A stretch of DNA of 64,000 nucleotides from Lachnospiraceae bacterium. Lineage in GTDB: Bacteria; Bacillota; Clostridia; Lachnospirales; Lachnospiraceae. Location: positions 62,001 to 126,000 of the forward strand of contig JAFVSN010000052.1 of the NCBI GenBank assembly GCA_017503735.1, in the 5' to 3' direction. Shown here one piece after another: positions 1 to 9,570 of this stretch. The notes under the pieces were generated by a model, which did not search any database, had not been told where the DNA came from, and was given only the letters and a program-made list of their open reading frames with translations. The position numbers were made by a program, and so were the translations under genes. Numbering within the stretch: the first letter of the stretch is position 1; the number at the start of each line of letters is the position of its first letter.

Positions 1-27
1 CCGAGTGTGAGAATGAGGAGTAGTGCA

Positions 28-2682
28 ATGAAAGAAAAATTAGTGGTAATTGACGGAAACAGTATCGTAAACCGTGCCTTTTACGGGTTGCCGGATTTGA
101 CAACGACGGATGGCAGACATACAAACGGTGTGTTGGGCTTTTTGAATATTTTGATTAAGATAGCGGAAGAAGAGAAACCGGATTATCTTGCAGTGGCATT
201 TGATGTGAAACATCCCACGTTTCGTCACGAGATGTATGCGGAGTATAAGGGAACACGTAAGGGAATGCCGGAGGAACTTCGGGAACAGATGCCGCTTTTA
301 AAGCAGATGCTTTCCGCTATGGGGATTTTGATTATTGAGTGTCCCGGGTTTGAGGCTGACGATATTTTAGGAGCTCTTTCCGTAAAGGGTGCAAAAGACG
401 GAAAAAAGGTTTCTTTGGTATCCGGCGACAGGGATTTATTGCAATTAGCTACGGAAGATGTATTGGTGCGGATTCCGAAGACGAAGCGTACCGGGACAGA
501 GATAGAAGATTATACTCCGGCGCAGGTGGTGGAAAAGTATGGCGTGACTCCGGCGCAGATTGTAGATTTAAAGGGGCTTATGGGAGATACTTCCGATAAT
601 ATTCCGGGGGTACCCGGGGTTGGTGAAAAGACGGCGGTAAAGATTTTAACCATGTTTCCGACTGTTGAGGAGGCCATTGCCCATGTAGATGAGATTGAGC
701 CGAAGAAAGCCAGAGAGTCCCTTCGCGAACATGAGGATTTGGCACGACTCAGCAAGACTTTGGCCACCATTAAGACGGATTGGGAGCCGGAGTTTTCTTA
801 CGAGACGGCACGGTTCGGGAATATTTTTACGGATGAAGCCTATAAGCTCTGCAAGGAACTGGAGTTTAAGTCACTGTTATCACGACATTTTTCACCGGAA
901 CAGGGCTTAGTCAGTGATGACAAGTCTTTTGATGAAAAACCGCAGGTAATCGGAAATGCAAAAGAAGCAGATGCACTGATTGCGGGGATTAAAAAGGATG
1001 AGGTAATCGGCTTCTCCTATTGTGGAGAAGAACTTATTTTGGCAGTAAAAGGGAAGACATATGTAGTTCCGGTGGCTGTGACGAAGGAGTCCGGTATTGC
1101 GGTGATGCTTCATAAGGTATGTGAGAAACAGGCAGTGCTTGTTGCCATAGATTTAAAGGAACGTCTTTCCGTTGTGGAAGAGGCGGACCGGCCGTTTTTG
1201 GGGGATGCTGCCCTTTGTGCGTATTTACTGAATCCGTTAAAGAACAGCTATACTTATGAGGATATTGCAAGAGATTATCTGAAGTTGGCTCTGCCGGCTG
1301 CGGAAACATTGTTGTCTGCATCGGAACCGAAGCAGATGAGTTTGTTTGACGAACCGGAAGATACGGGAGCTGATACAGAAGCCCGCAGACAGGTAGCTGC
1401 TTATGAAGCAATGACCGCACAGGCGGCTTACCCGGTGCTGTTAGAAGAACTTCGCAAGGCGGGCATGGAAGAATTGTACCGTACCATAGAGCTTCCGCTT
1501 GTTTCTACGTTGTATGACATGGAGCAGGTAGGTATGGCAGTGAATCGTTCTTTCTTTGGTGAATATTCCAAGCAGTTAACCGAGGGAATTGTCCGTTTGG
1601 AGCAGGAGATATACCGGTTGGCGGGAGAAGAGTTTAACATTAACTCTCCGAAACAGCTGGGTGTGATTTTATTCGAGAAGTTAAAGCTTCCGGGGGGCAA
1701 GAAGACAAAAACAGGGTATTCCACTTCGGCAGATATTTTAGAGAAGCTCCGCAGTGAAGACCCGATTGTAGAAAATATATTGGAGTACCGGCAACTTACA
1801 AAATTGAAGTCAACCTATGCGGACGGATTGCCGGCTTATGTGGCGGAAGACGGACGGATTCATTCCAAGTTCCAGCAAATGATTACGGCAACGGGACGCC
1901 TTAGCAGTGCGGAACCGAATTTGCAGAACATTCCGGTGCGGGTGGAATTGGGACGGAAAATCCGTAAGGCATTTGTACCGGCAGAAGGTTGTGTGTTTGT
2001 GGATGCGGATTATTCGCAGATCGAACTTCGTATTCTGGCCCACTTATCCGGAGATGAACAGTTAATCAGAGCGTATCGGGAAGCAGAGGATATTCACCGT
2101 CTGACCGCATCCCAGGTATTTCATACGCCGTATGACGAGGTAACACCGCAACAGAGAAGCAATGCCAAGGCAGTGAACTTCGGTATTGTATACGGCATCA
2201 GTTCCTTCGGCCTGGGACAGGATTTAAATATTTCCCGAAAGGAAGCGGAGGAGTATATCAACCGCTACTTTGAGACCTATCCGAAGATTAAGCAGTATCT
2301 GGATTCGTTGGTGGATGAGGCAAAGACGAAAGGTTATGTGACGACGCTGTTCGGCAGACGGCGTCCGGTACCGGAGATTGCGTCTTCCAACTTTATGCAG
2401 CGTTCCTTCGGAGAGCGAATTGCTATGAATTCTCCGGTGCAAGGAACGGCGGCGGATATTATGAAGATTGCCATGATTCGTGTGGACGCACGGTTAAAGA
2501 AGGATAACAGTCAGGCAAAGATTGTGTTACAGGTGCATGACGAATTGTTAATCGAGACTCCGCTTGCGGAAATTGAGTATGTAAAAACAATTCTGCGGGA
2601 GGAAATGGAAGCTGCGGCAGACATTTCCGTACCCCTTGAGGTCAGTGTGAGTACCGGAAGCGACTGGTACGAGACAAAGTAA
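28..2682 (+). CDS. polA: DNA polymerase I
   Basis: Family A DNA polymerase (884 aa) for Okazaki-fragment maturation and repair. The N-terminal ~290 residues form the 5'-3' nuclease (FEN-like) domain, with the Asp-rich DDILG and GDTSDNIPGVPGVG segments. Polymerase motif A (DADYSQIELR), motif B (RSNAKAVNFGIVYG) and motif C (QVHDELLIE) are all present. The middle 3'-5' exonuclease domain is present in length but lacks the catalytic DxE (the equivalent strand reads VIGFSYCGEE), so proofreading is probably lost, as in Bacillus-type Pol I. The ATG at 28 was chosen because GAGGAG lies at 15-20; an in-frame GTG at 7 has no ribosome binding site. coaE follows after 53 bases, probably in the same transcript. 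Confidence 0.97.
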   Translation: MKEKLVVIDGNSIVNRAFYGLPDLTTTDGRHTNGVLGFLNILIKIAEEEKPDYLAVAFDVKHPTFRHEMYAEYKGTRKGMPEELREQMPLLKQMLSAMGILIIECPGFEADDILGALSVKGAKDGKKVSLVSGDRDLLQLATEDVLVRIPKTKRTGTEIEDYTPAQVVEKYGVTPAQIVDLKGLMGDTSDNIPGVPGVGEKTAVKILTMFPTVEEAIAHVDEIEPKKARESLREHEDLARLSKTLATIKTDWEPEFSYETARFGNIFTDEAYKLCKELEFKSLLSRHFSPEQGLVSDDKSFDEKPQVIGNAKEADALIAGIKKDEVIGFSYCGEELILAVKGKTYVVPVAVTKESGIAVMLHKVCEKQAVLVAIDLKERLSVVEEADRPFLGDAALCAYLLNPLKNSYTYEDIARDYLKLALPAAETLLSASEPKQMSLFDEPEDTGADTEARRQVAAYEAMTAQAAYPVLLEELRKAGMEELYRTIELPLVSTLYDMEQVGMAVNRSFFGEYSKQLTEGIVRLEQEIYRLAGEEFNINSPKQLGVILFEKLKLPGGKKTKTGYSTSADILEKLRSEDPIVENILEYRQLTKLKSTYADGLPAYVAEDGRIHSKFQQMITATGRLSSAEPNLQNIPVRVELGRKIRKAFVPAEGCVFVDADYSQIELRILAHLSGDEQLIRAYREAEDIHRLTASQVFHTPYDEVTPQQRSNAKAVNFGIVYGISSFGLGQDLNISRKEAEEYINRYFETYPKIKQYLDSLVDEAKTKGYVTTLFGRRRPVPEIASSNFMQRSFGERIAMNSPVQGTAADIMKIAMIRVDARLKKDNSQAKIVLQVHDELLIETPLAEIEYVKTILREEMEAAADISVPLEVSVSTGSDWYETK

Positions 2683-2735
2683 GTGATATTTAGAGGGCAG
2701 CAGAAAAGAATGTTGGAATCAGGTGAGGAAACAGT

Positions 2736-3350
2736 ATGAAAGTCATCGGAATCACTGGAGGTGTGGGTGCCGGAAAATCAACGGTTGTCGGCATTCTGCA
2801 AAAGCATTATACAACCGAATATTTGCACTGTGATGCCATTGCACATGAATTAATGGAGCGGGGAGGCAGTGCACATGAAGAACTGATTTCTTTATTCGGT
2901 GAGGATTTGGTAAACGGGGACGGCACATTAAACCGTAGTAAGCTGTATGAACGGGCTTTCCTGGGAGACCGGGTGGAGGAATTAAATGCCTGTGTTCACC
3001 CTAAGGTACGGATTTATGTGGAGGAACGTATTAAAAGTCTCAGAATGTCGGGATTTGCCGGGTTGGTGCTTATCGAAGCGGCACTGTTAATCGAAGCGGG
3101 ATATAAGGAAATCTGTGATGAACTTTGGTATATACACGCACCGGTAAATCTGCGCAGAGCAAGGTTAAAGGCAAACAGAGGATATTCCGATGAGAGGGTG
3201 GATTCTATTATGGCGGAGCAGGCGACGGAGGAAGTGTTTGTTTCCGCAAGTGATTTTGTATTGTATAATGATGCTTCGGAAGAAGAATGCGAAGCACATG
3301 TTTTGAAACAAATAGAGAAACACCTGAAGGAGGTGGCATATAATGAGTAA
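2736..3350 (+). CDS. coaE: Dephospho-CoA kinase
   Basis: Catalyses the last step of coenzyme A synthesis, ATP-dependent 3'-phosphorylation of dephospho-CoA, in the cytosol. The 204 aa length is normal. The Walker A P-loop GGVGAGKST is at residues 8-16, followed by the CDAIAHELM substrate-binding region, and the C-terminal half has the RRARLKANRGYSDERV lid-type segment typical of CoaE. The polA-coaE order is a common Firmicutes arrangement. Its 3' end overlaps the next gene by 8 bases, which suggests translational coupling. Confidence 0.95.
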   Translation: MKVIGITGGVGAGKSTVVGILQKHYTTEYLHCDAIAHELMERGGSAHEELISLFGEDLVNGDGTLNRSKLYERAFLGDRVEELNACVHPKVRIYVEERIKSLRMSGFAGLVLIEAALLIEAGYKEICDELWYIHAPVNLRRARLKANRGYSDERVDSIMAEQATEEVFVSASDFVLYNDASEEECEAHVLKQIEKHLKEVAYNE

Positions 3351-5481
3351 TGCATATCCGGATAAAATGGTTTTTGGTTTGGACATCGGAACAAGAAGTG
3401 TTGTGGGTACCGTTGGGTATAAAACATCGGAACGGGGCTTTACCGTTGTTGCCCAGTGTACGAAAATGCACGAAACCCGGGCAATGATGGATGGACAGAT
3501 TCATGACATCGGAAGTGTGGCAGCCACAATTTCCCAAGTGAGAAAAGAACTTGAGAACCAGACCGGTCGAAAATTAAATGATGTTTGTATTGCAGCGGCA
3601 GGTCGCGTGTTAAACACCGCAACCGCTTATGCCGAGGTAATCTTTGATGAGGAAACCGTGATTACCGAAGAAATGATCCATTCTCTTGAAATGCTTGGAG
3701 TGGAACATGCCCATAAGAAGATGAAGGAAGAGACAAAAGATAATGAGCATAATTTCTTCTGTGTGGCATATACGGTAGTTCACTATTACTTAAATGACTT
3801 TATGATTACCAATCTGGAAGAACATAAAGCGACGAAAATCGGTGCGGAGGTACTGGCAACGTTCCTTCCAGATGAAGTAATCGACGGATTATATTCCGCG
3901 GTACAGAAGGCCGGTCTCCAAGTAGAAAACCTTACGTTGGAGCCGATTGCAGCAATGCAGGTTGCGATTCCGGAGAATTTTCGCTTGTTAAATATAGCCT
4001 TGGTAGATGTGGGGGCAGGTACATCCGATATTTGTATCACAAAGGACGGAAGCGTTGTTGCTTACGGAATGATACCGATGGCCGGTGATATGTTGACGGA
4101 AGAAATTGCAAAAAAACGCTTGGTTGATTTTAAGTTGGCGGAAAAAATTAAATTAGAGACGTCCACCAAGAAAAAAACAATTACATATAAAGATATCATG
4201 GGACTGAAGCAAAAGGTAGAGCGGGAAGAAGTGTTGGCGGATGTAAAAGACCGTATTTCCCAGATTACCAAAGCGGTTGCTGAACAGATTATACAGTTAA
4301 ACGGCGGAAAACCGGTCAGTGCGGTGTTTGTGGTAGGCGGTGGCGGAAAGGTCACCGGATTTACCGAGAAGCTTTCGGAGTATTTGAAGCTTCCGAAGGA
4401 GCGCGTGGCACTTCGCGGAGAGGAAGTTCTATCCGCAGTCAGCTTCTTACAGGAAGGAATTAAGAAAGATCCGTTACTGGTTACACCGATCGGTATCTGC
4501 CTGAATTATTATGAACAGCGGAATAATTTCATTTTTGTCCGTGTAAATGACGAACGGATAAAGCTGTACGATAACGGTAAGCTGACCATTGTGGATGCGG
4601 CATTGCAGTACGGATATCCGAATGAAAAACTGTTCCCGGCAAGAGGTCAGGAACTGACCTTTACCGTAAACGGAGAAAAACGTATGATTCGCGGTGAATT
4701 GGGAGAGGCTGCCGTAATCCGCTTAAACGGAAAGCCTGCGGGAATTAATTCGCCGATTATACAGAATGATGAGATTGTAATCGAAGAGTCCACAAAGGGA
4801 ACTGCAGCATCTTGTACCATCGGGAAGTTGCCGGAATTTAAGCAGACGATTTCCTTTACGGTAAACGGAAATAAAGTAACTTGTCCGCGGTATATGCAGG
4901 CAAACGGCGAGATGGTTTCCGAATACTATGAAATCAAAGAAGGAGATGTGATTGTCTCTATGGATTACTATACACTGGAACAGGCAATGACATTTCTTGA
5001 TATCGTGCCGCAGGGCCGGATTTATGTAAATCATGTACCTGCCGGACCGGAGGAAAAGGTATATGAGAACTTTTCCATCAATATGGAGATTGAAGAACAG
5101 ACTTATAGTGTAGAGACAGTTGCGGAAGAACCGTATGTAACGGAAACCTATGCACAAGAGGTCAATACGGCAGAAACGAGCGCACCGAAACCGGAAGTAC
5201 CGGGGAAGGAAGAAGCCGCAATAACCAAAGAGCCGGAAAAGACGGAAGTGTCTTCGACTGCGGAGGTTTCCGCAAAAGATATTGTTGTATTGGTAAACAA
5301 TCAGCCGATTGTATTAAAGGGGAAAGCTTCCTATATGCTGGTGGATGTCTTGGATGTATATTCCTTTAATTTGTCGGATGCAAGAGGCCGGCGTGCGGTA
5401 GTAAAGGTGAATGATGTTTCAACAAATTTCATGCAGGTACTTGCGGACAGCGACCGGATTGAGTTATATTGGGAGGAGTAA
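3343..5481 (+). CDS. FtsA/PilM-like actin-fold ATPase with long C-terminal extension
   Basis: A 712 aa member of the FtsA/PilM actin superfamily. Phosphate-1 (GLDIGTRSVVGTVG) is near residue 7, phosphate-2 (ALVDVGAGTSDI) near 220, and the adenosine motif (VFVVGGGGKVTGF) near 330. This actin part ends around residue 400, where ordinary FtsA stops. The remaining ~300 residues form three modules of similar pattern (about 437-482, 503-585, 646-712), each starting with hydrophobic-VNG/VNN strands and ending in a DxI-type strand, which resembles the ThiS/MoaD beta-grasp fold. A Glu/Thr/Pro-rich linker (about 590-643) precedes the last. The start is set by AAGGAGG upstream of the ATG. It is often named cell division protein FtsA, but no C-terminal amphipathic membrane helix was recognised, so a role in division is uncertain. 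Confidence 0.8.
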   Translation: MSNAYPDKMVFGLDIGTRSVVGTVGYKTSERGFTVVAQCTKMHETRAMMDGQIHDIGSVAATISQVRKELENQTGRKLNDVCIAAAGRVLNTATAYAEVIFDEETVITEEMIHSLEMLGVEHAHKKMKEETKDNEHNFFCVAYTVVHYYLNDFMITNLEEHKATKIGAEVLATFLPDEVIDGLYSAVQKAGLQVENLTLEPIAAMQVAIPENFRLLNIALVDVGAGTSDICITKDGSVVAYGMIPMAGDMLTEEIAKKRLVDFKLAEKIKLETSTKKKTITYKDIMGLKQKVEREEVLADVKDRISQITKAVAEQIIQLNGGKPVSAVFVVGGGGKVTGFTEKLSEYLKLPKERVALRGEEVLSAVSFLQEGIKKDPLLVTPIGICLNYYEQRNNFIFVRVNDERIKLYDNGKLTIVDAALQYGYPNEKLFPARGQELTFTVNGEKRMIRGELGEAAVIRLNGKPAGINSPIIQNDEIVIEESTKGTAASCTIGKLPEFKQTISFTVNGNKVTCPRYMQANGEMVSEYYEIKEGDVIVSMDYYTLEQAMTFLDIVPQGRIYVNHVPAGPEEKVYENFSINMEIEEQTYSVETVAEEPYVTETYAQEVNTAETSAPKPEVPGKEEAAITKEPEKTEVSSTAEVSAKDIVVLVNNQPIVLKGKASYMLVDVLDVYSFNLSDARGRRAVVKVNDVSTNFMQVLADSDRIELYWEE

Positions 5482-5519
5482 TACGGAACAGATAAGGTGA
5501 AGGAAAGAAGGTTTTTTTT

Positions 5520-6353
5520 GTGAGAGTTTGTGCAATTGCCAGCGGAAGCAGCGGAAATTGCGTTTATGTAGGACATGAAGGGACACATCTTCTGGTGGAT
5601 GCCGGAATCAGTGGAAAACGGATTGAGACGGCGCTTGATTCCATCGGGATTCCCACAAAATCCGTAAAAGGTATTTTGATTACCCATGAACACTCGGATC
5701 ATATTCAGGGAATCGGTGTTTTGGCAAGGAGATACGGGATTCCTCTTTACGGTACGGCAGAGACTCTTTGCGGAATGTTAAAGGGGAAAACCAATATCGG
5801 ACGGATTCCGGAGGAACTGCTTCATGAGGTAAAGCCGGGAGAGACACTTTTGTTTGATGGGCTGACCGCAAAGGCACACTCCGTATCCCATGATGCGGCC
5901 AATCCGGTTTGTTATACTTTTGAAGCAGACGGGAAAAAGGCTGCTATGGTAACAGACCTCGGAACATACGACGAGAAGATTCTGGAGGCTGTTGCGGATT
6001 CGGAAATTTTGTATTTGGAGTCCAATCATGACGTCAATATGTTAATGGTAGGGTCTTACCCTTATTATTTAAAACAACGTATTTTGGGAGAGCGCGGACA
6101 TTTGAGCAATGACACAGCCGCGAAATTATTGTGTGAAGTATTGCATCCGGGGCTTCGACATGTTATACTTGCACATCTGAGCAAAGAAAACAATTTACCG
6201 GAGCTGGCCTATGAGACCGTCCGGATTGAATTGCAGGCCGCAGCCGAAAAACAGGGAATTCCAATGCCGGATTTATTTGTAGCGGAACGTGATATTCCGT
6301 CTCGTCCGGTAGGAACGGAGATTATGGCGGTACAATTAGAATTATTCGCATAG
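5520..6353 (+). CDS. MBL-fold metallohydrolase, YycJ/WalJ type
   Basis: A 277 aa metallo-beta-lactamase-fold protein. The metal-binding HxHxDH motif reads THEHSDHIQG at about residues 58-67, and further ligands fall in VSHDAANP, MVTDLG and HLSKEN. The SGSSGN start is typical of the WalJ/YycJ and RNase Z/ElaC branch. In Bacilli the homologue lies downstream of the WalKR operon and affects the coordination of division with replication; here it is not linked to walKR. The GTG start at 5520 follows GGAAAGAAGG and an eight-T spacer. Substrate unknown. Confidence 0.88.
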   Translation: MRVCAIASGSSGNCVYVGHEGTHLLVDAGISGKRIETALDSIGIPTKSVKGILITHEHSDHIQGIGVLARRYGIPLYGTAETLCGMLKGKTNIGRIPEELLHEVKPGETLLFDGLTAKAHSVSHDAANPVCYTFEADGKKAAMVTDLGTYDEKILEAVADSEILYLESNHDVNMLMVGSYPYYLKQRILGERGHLSNDTAAKLLCEVLHPGLRHVILAHLSKENNLPELAYETVRIELQAAAEKQGIPMPDLFVAERDIPSRPVGTEIMAVQLELFA

Positions 6354-6380
6354 GCGAAGAAATAGCAGGAGGAAAGTAAA

Positions 6381-6653
6381 ATGAAGAAGACAATTATTAC
6401 GGTAGTAGGAAAGGATTGTGTGGGTATTATTGCAAAGGTTTGTACCTATCTTGCGGAGAACAAGGTAAATATTCTTGACATTTCCCAGACCATTGTACAG
6501 GATTATTTCAATATGATGATGGTAGTGGATGCGAACAATTCCCCGAAGGAGAATCATGAAATTGCAGAGGATTTGGATGCCATCGGTAAGGAAATCGGTG
6601 TAATTATTAAGGCACAGCATGAAGATATCTTTGATATGATGCATAGAATCTAA
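6381..6653 (+). CDS. ACT domain protein, UPF0237 family
   Basis: A 90 aa stand-alone ACT domain. ACT folds bind amino acids or other small ligands as regulatory modules. The sequence begins with the typical ITVVGKDCVGIIAKV strand-loop-helix and continues with NVNILDISQTI-like and MMMVVDA strands. It lies 37 bases ahead of the UPF0210 protein. This ACT/UPF0210 pair is strongly conserved in Firmicutes and archaea, so the ACT protein probably serves as the regulatory partner, but no ligand or pathway can be read from the sequence. Confidence 0.9.
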   Translation: MKKTIITVVGKDCVGIIAKVCTYLAENKVNILDISQTIVQDYFNMMMVVDANNSPKENHEIAEDLDAIGKEIGVIIKAQHEDIFDMMHRI

Positions 6654-6690
6654 GCACACGATAAGAAACGGTAAAAGTGAGGAATAAGAT

Positions 6691-8055
6691 ATGATTAATA
6701 TACATGAAGTCATAGAGACCAACCAGATGATTGAAAAGGAGAATCTGGATGTACGTACCATTACGATGGGAATCAGTCTTTTGGATTGTGCCGATCATAA
6801 TCTGGATGAATTAAACCGTAAGGTTTATGAGAAAATAACTACCATGGCAAAGGATTTGGTAGAAACGGGAGAACGTCTGGGTAAGAAATTCGGGATTCCG
6901 ATTGTAAACAAGAGAATTTCGGTAACACCGATTGCGATGGTAGGTTCTTCTGCGTGCAAAAAGCCGGAGGATTTTGTAACCATAGCGAAGACGTTAGATC
7001 GTGCGGCAAAGACGGTAGGTGTTAACTTTATCGGCGGGTATTCTGCGCTTGTAAGTAAGGGTATGACTACGGCAGACCGTCTTTTGATTGAGTCCATTCC
7101 ACAGGCACTGGCAGAGACGGAACGGGTTTGTTCTTCCGTAAATGTGGGTTCTACCAGGACCGGTATCAATATGGATGCGGTGCGTTTGATGGGTGAAATT
7201 GTACTTAAGACTGCGGAGGCAACGAAGGAAAAGGATTCCCTTGGCTGTGCGAAACTCGTTATTTTTTGTAATGCACCGGATGATAATCCGTTTATGGCAG
7301 GTGCGTTCCATGGTGTGACCGAAGCAGATGCCATCATTAACGTTGGTGTCAGTGGTCCGGGTGTGGTAAAGACCGCATTGGAGTCCGTGCGAGGTGCGGA
7401 TTTCGGAACTCTTTGTGAAACCATTAAAAAGACTGCATTTAAGATTACCCGTGTGGGTCAGCTTGTTGCTACCGAAGCTTCCAAAGCATTAGGGGTACCG
7501 TTCGGTATTGTAGATTTGTCCCTGGCTCCGACTCCGGCAGTGGGAGATTCCGTAGCGGAGATTTTGCAGGAAATCGGTTTGGAATTTCCGGGTGCGCCGG
7601 GTACCACGGCAGCCCTTGCCCTGTTAAATGATCAGGTGAAGAAGGGTGGCGTTATGGCTTCTTCTTATGTGGGCGGTTTGAGCGGTGCATTTATTCCGGT
7701 CAGTGAAGATCAGGGAATGATTGATGCGGTACAGGCCGGTGCCCTTACCTTAGAAAAACTCGAGGCAATGACCTGTGTATGCTCCGTGGGGCTTGATATG
7801 ATTGCGATACCGGGCAGTACGAAGGCAACTACCATTTCCGGTATTATTGCCGATGAAATGGCAATCGGTATGATTAATGCAAAGACCACGGCAGTGCGTC
7901 TGATTCCGGTGATCGGAAAAGATGTGGGAGATATCGTAGAGTTTGGTGGACTTCTCGGGTATGCACCGATTATGCCGGTCAATAATTTCTCTTGTGACGC
8001 GTTTGTGGCAAGAGGCGGAAGAATTCCGGCACCGATTCATAGTTTTAAGAATTAA
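6691..8055 (+). CDS. PFL-like UPF0210 (DUF711) family protein
   Basis: A 454 aa UPF0210 protein of normal family length. The family shows distant structural similarity to pyruvate-formate-lyase-like barrels, but no reaction is established. Gly-rich conserved blocks are visible ([42 protein letters not shown]), as is a C-terminal [10 protein letters not shown]. It is cytosolic, with no signal peptide or transmembrane segment. It follows its usual ACT-domain partner and is probably co-transcribed with it and with pepD, which starts 11 bases later. Confidence 0.9.
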   Translation: MINIHEVIETNQMIEKENLDVRTITMGISLLDCADHNLDELNRKVYEKITTMAKDLVETGERLGKKFGIPIVNKRISVTPIAMVGSSACKKPEDFVTIAKTLDRAAKTVGVNFIGGYSALVSKGMTTADRLLIESIPQALAETERVCSSVNVGSTRTGINMDAVRLMGEIVLKTAEATKEKDSLGCAKLVIFCNAPDDNPFMAGAFHGVTEADAIINVGVSGPGVVKTALESVRGADFGTLCETIKKTAFKITRVGQLVATEASKALGVPFGIVDLSLAPTPAVGDSVAEILQEIGLEFPGAPGTTAALALLNDQVKKGGVMASSYVGGLSGAFIPVSEDQGMIDAVQAGALTLEKLEAMTCVCSVGLDMIAIPGSTKATTISGIIADEMAIGMINAKTTAVRLIPVIGKDVGDIVEFGGLLGYAPIMPVNNFSCDAFVARGGRIPAPIHSFKN

Positions 8056-8066
8056 GGAGGTTTCCT

Positions 8067-9527
8067 ATGTTAACGGAGCTTGAAGCACTGGATTATAAAA
8101 AAATATTTTATTATTTTTCGGAGATTGCGGCAATTCCGCACGGTTCCGGAAATGTAGGAAAACTGGCGGATTATCTGGAGCGTTTTGCGATAGAGAGGAA
8201 TATCCGGTATGTGAGAGATACTGCGGATAATTTGATTTTTTATAAGAATGCAACCCCGGGATATGAAAATGAACCGACACTGATTTTGCAAGGACACATG
8301 GATATGGTTTGTGAAAAGGAAGCCGGTTCGGATATTGATTTTATAAAGGATGGATTGACCCTTAAGGTAGACGGAGAATGGCTGAAAGCGGACCGTACCA
8401 CCCTTGGCGGGGATGACGGAATTGCAGTGGCCTATTGTCTTGCGTTACTGGATGATGCGAATGCAAAACATCCGGCACTGGAACTTGTAATAACAACGGA
8501 AGAAGAGACCGGTATGGATGGTGCAAAGGCACTTGATGGAGCTCTTCTTTCCGGAAGAAATTTGATTAATATCGATTCCGAAGAAGAAAATGTAGTGCTT
8601 TGCGGCTGTGCAGGCGGTGCCAGAGTAACCGGATTGCTTCCGGTGGAGCGGGTGATTGCAGGCGGCCGTATCGTAAAAGTAACGGTTTCCGGACTTTTCG
8701 GCGGTCATTCCGGGGCGGAAATCGATAAGAATCGCACCAATGCTGTGCGTTTTCTGGCAAGATATTTGTTTATGCTGCGGGAGAAAGTACCGTTTCTGGT
8801 AGAAGAACTTTCCGGTGGACAAAAAGACAATGCGATTCCACGGGATGCAAAAGCAACCCTTTTGTTCCCTGAGGATATTTCTGCGGAAGATATTTTATCG
8901 GCACAAGCACTTGCCGAGGCGATGACAGAAGAAATACGTGCGGCGGAGCCGGATGCCACACTGATGTTTTTACCGGAAGATTATGTGGAGGAATTGCCGG
9001 TGATGCATCCTCGTTCTTTTGAGAAATTTTTGTTCTTACTGTTACAGGCGCCGAATGGTATTCAGGTAAACAGTGCGGAAATTCCGGGCTTGGTAGAAAG
9101 CTCCTTAAATCTCGGCATTTGTACTATGACCTCCGAAGGGATGGAACTTCATTGGTCTTTGCGGAGCAGTAAGGCAAGTTATTTGCAGTTTTTGAAAGAA
9201 AAACTGATTTATCTGATTGGGTTTCTCGGAGGAGATTATGAGGTGTCCGGAGAGTATCCGGCATGGGAATATAAAGAAGAATCAAAGCTTAGGGAAGTTT
9301 ATGTGACGGCTTACGGTGAGATGTTCGGGAAGAAACCGGAGGTGGCTACGATTCATGCCGGATTGGAATGCGGATTGTTGGGTGAAAAGATTCCGGGACT
9401 GGATATGATTTCCATCGGGCCGGAAATGAAGGATATTCATACTCCGGCAGAACGTCTTCATATTGCCTCCGCAATACGGATTTATCAGCTTTTGGAGAAA
9501 ATTCTGGCAGACAAAGGGAAGCTGTAA
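8067..9527 (+). CDS. pepD: Aminoacyl-histidine dipeptidase (M20C family)
   Basis: A 486 aa cytosolic metallopeptidase of the PepD/carnosinase (M20C) family, cleaving Xaa-His and other dipeptides. Putative zinc ligands and catalytic residues are in order: His in GHMDMV, Asp in GGDDGIAVAY, Glu-Glu in TTEEETGMDG, Asp in NIDSEEEN and His in HTPAERLH. The lid/dimerisation domain sits between them (about 210-390). The start is supported by AAGGAGG at 8055-8061. It probably salvages amino acids from peptides. Confidence 0.94.
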   Translation: MLTELEALDYKKIFYYFSEIAAIPHGSGNVGKLADYLERFAIERNIRYVRDTADNLIFYKNATPGYENEPTLILQGHMDMVCEKEAGSDIDFIKDGLTLKVDGEWLKADRTTLGGDDGIAVAYCLALLDDANAKHPALELVITTEEETGMDGAKALDGALLSGRNLINIDSEEENVVLCGCAGGARVTGLLPVERVIAGGRIVKVTVSGLFGGHSGAEIDKNRTNAVRFLARYLFMLREKVPFLVEELSGGQKDNAIPRDAKATLLFPEDISAEDILSAQALAEAMTEEIRAAEPDATLMFLPEDYVEELPVMHPRSFEKFLFLLLQAPNGIQVNSAEIPGLVESSLNLGICTMTSEGMELHWSLRSSKASYLQFLKEKLIYLIGFLGGDYEVSGEYPAWEYKEESKLREVYVTAYGEMFGKKPEVATIHAGLECGLLGEKIPGLDMISIGPEMKDIHTPAERLHIASAIRIYQLLEKILADKGKL

Positions 9528-9570
9528 ACGGCAGAAGAATTCATGATATTATGCGGTTTGGAGGGCGTTT

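Noticed and set aside
6825-7424. Minus-strand ORF of 199 codons opposite the UPF0210 gene
   Set aside because: Overlaps a strongly conserved gene completely; composition reflects codon shadowing.
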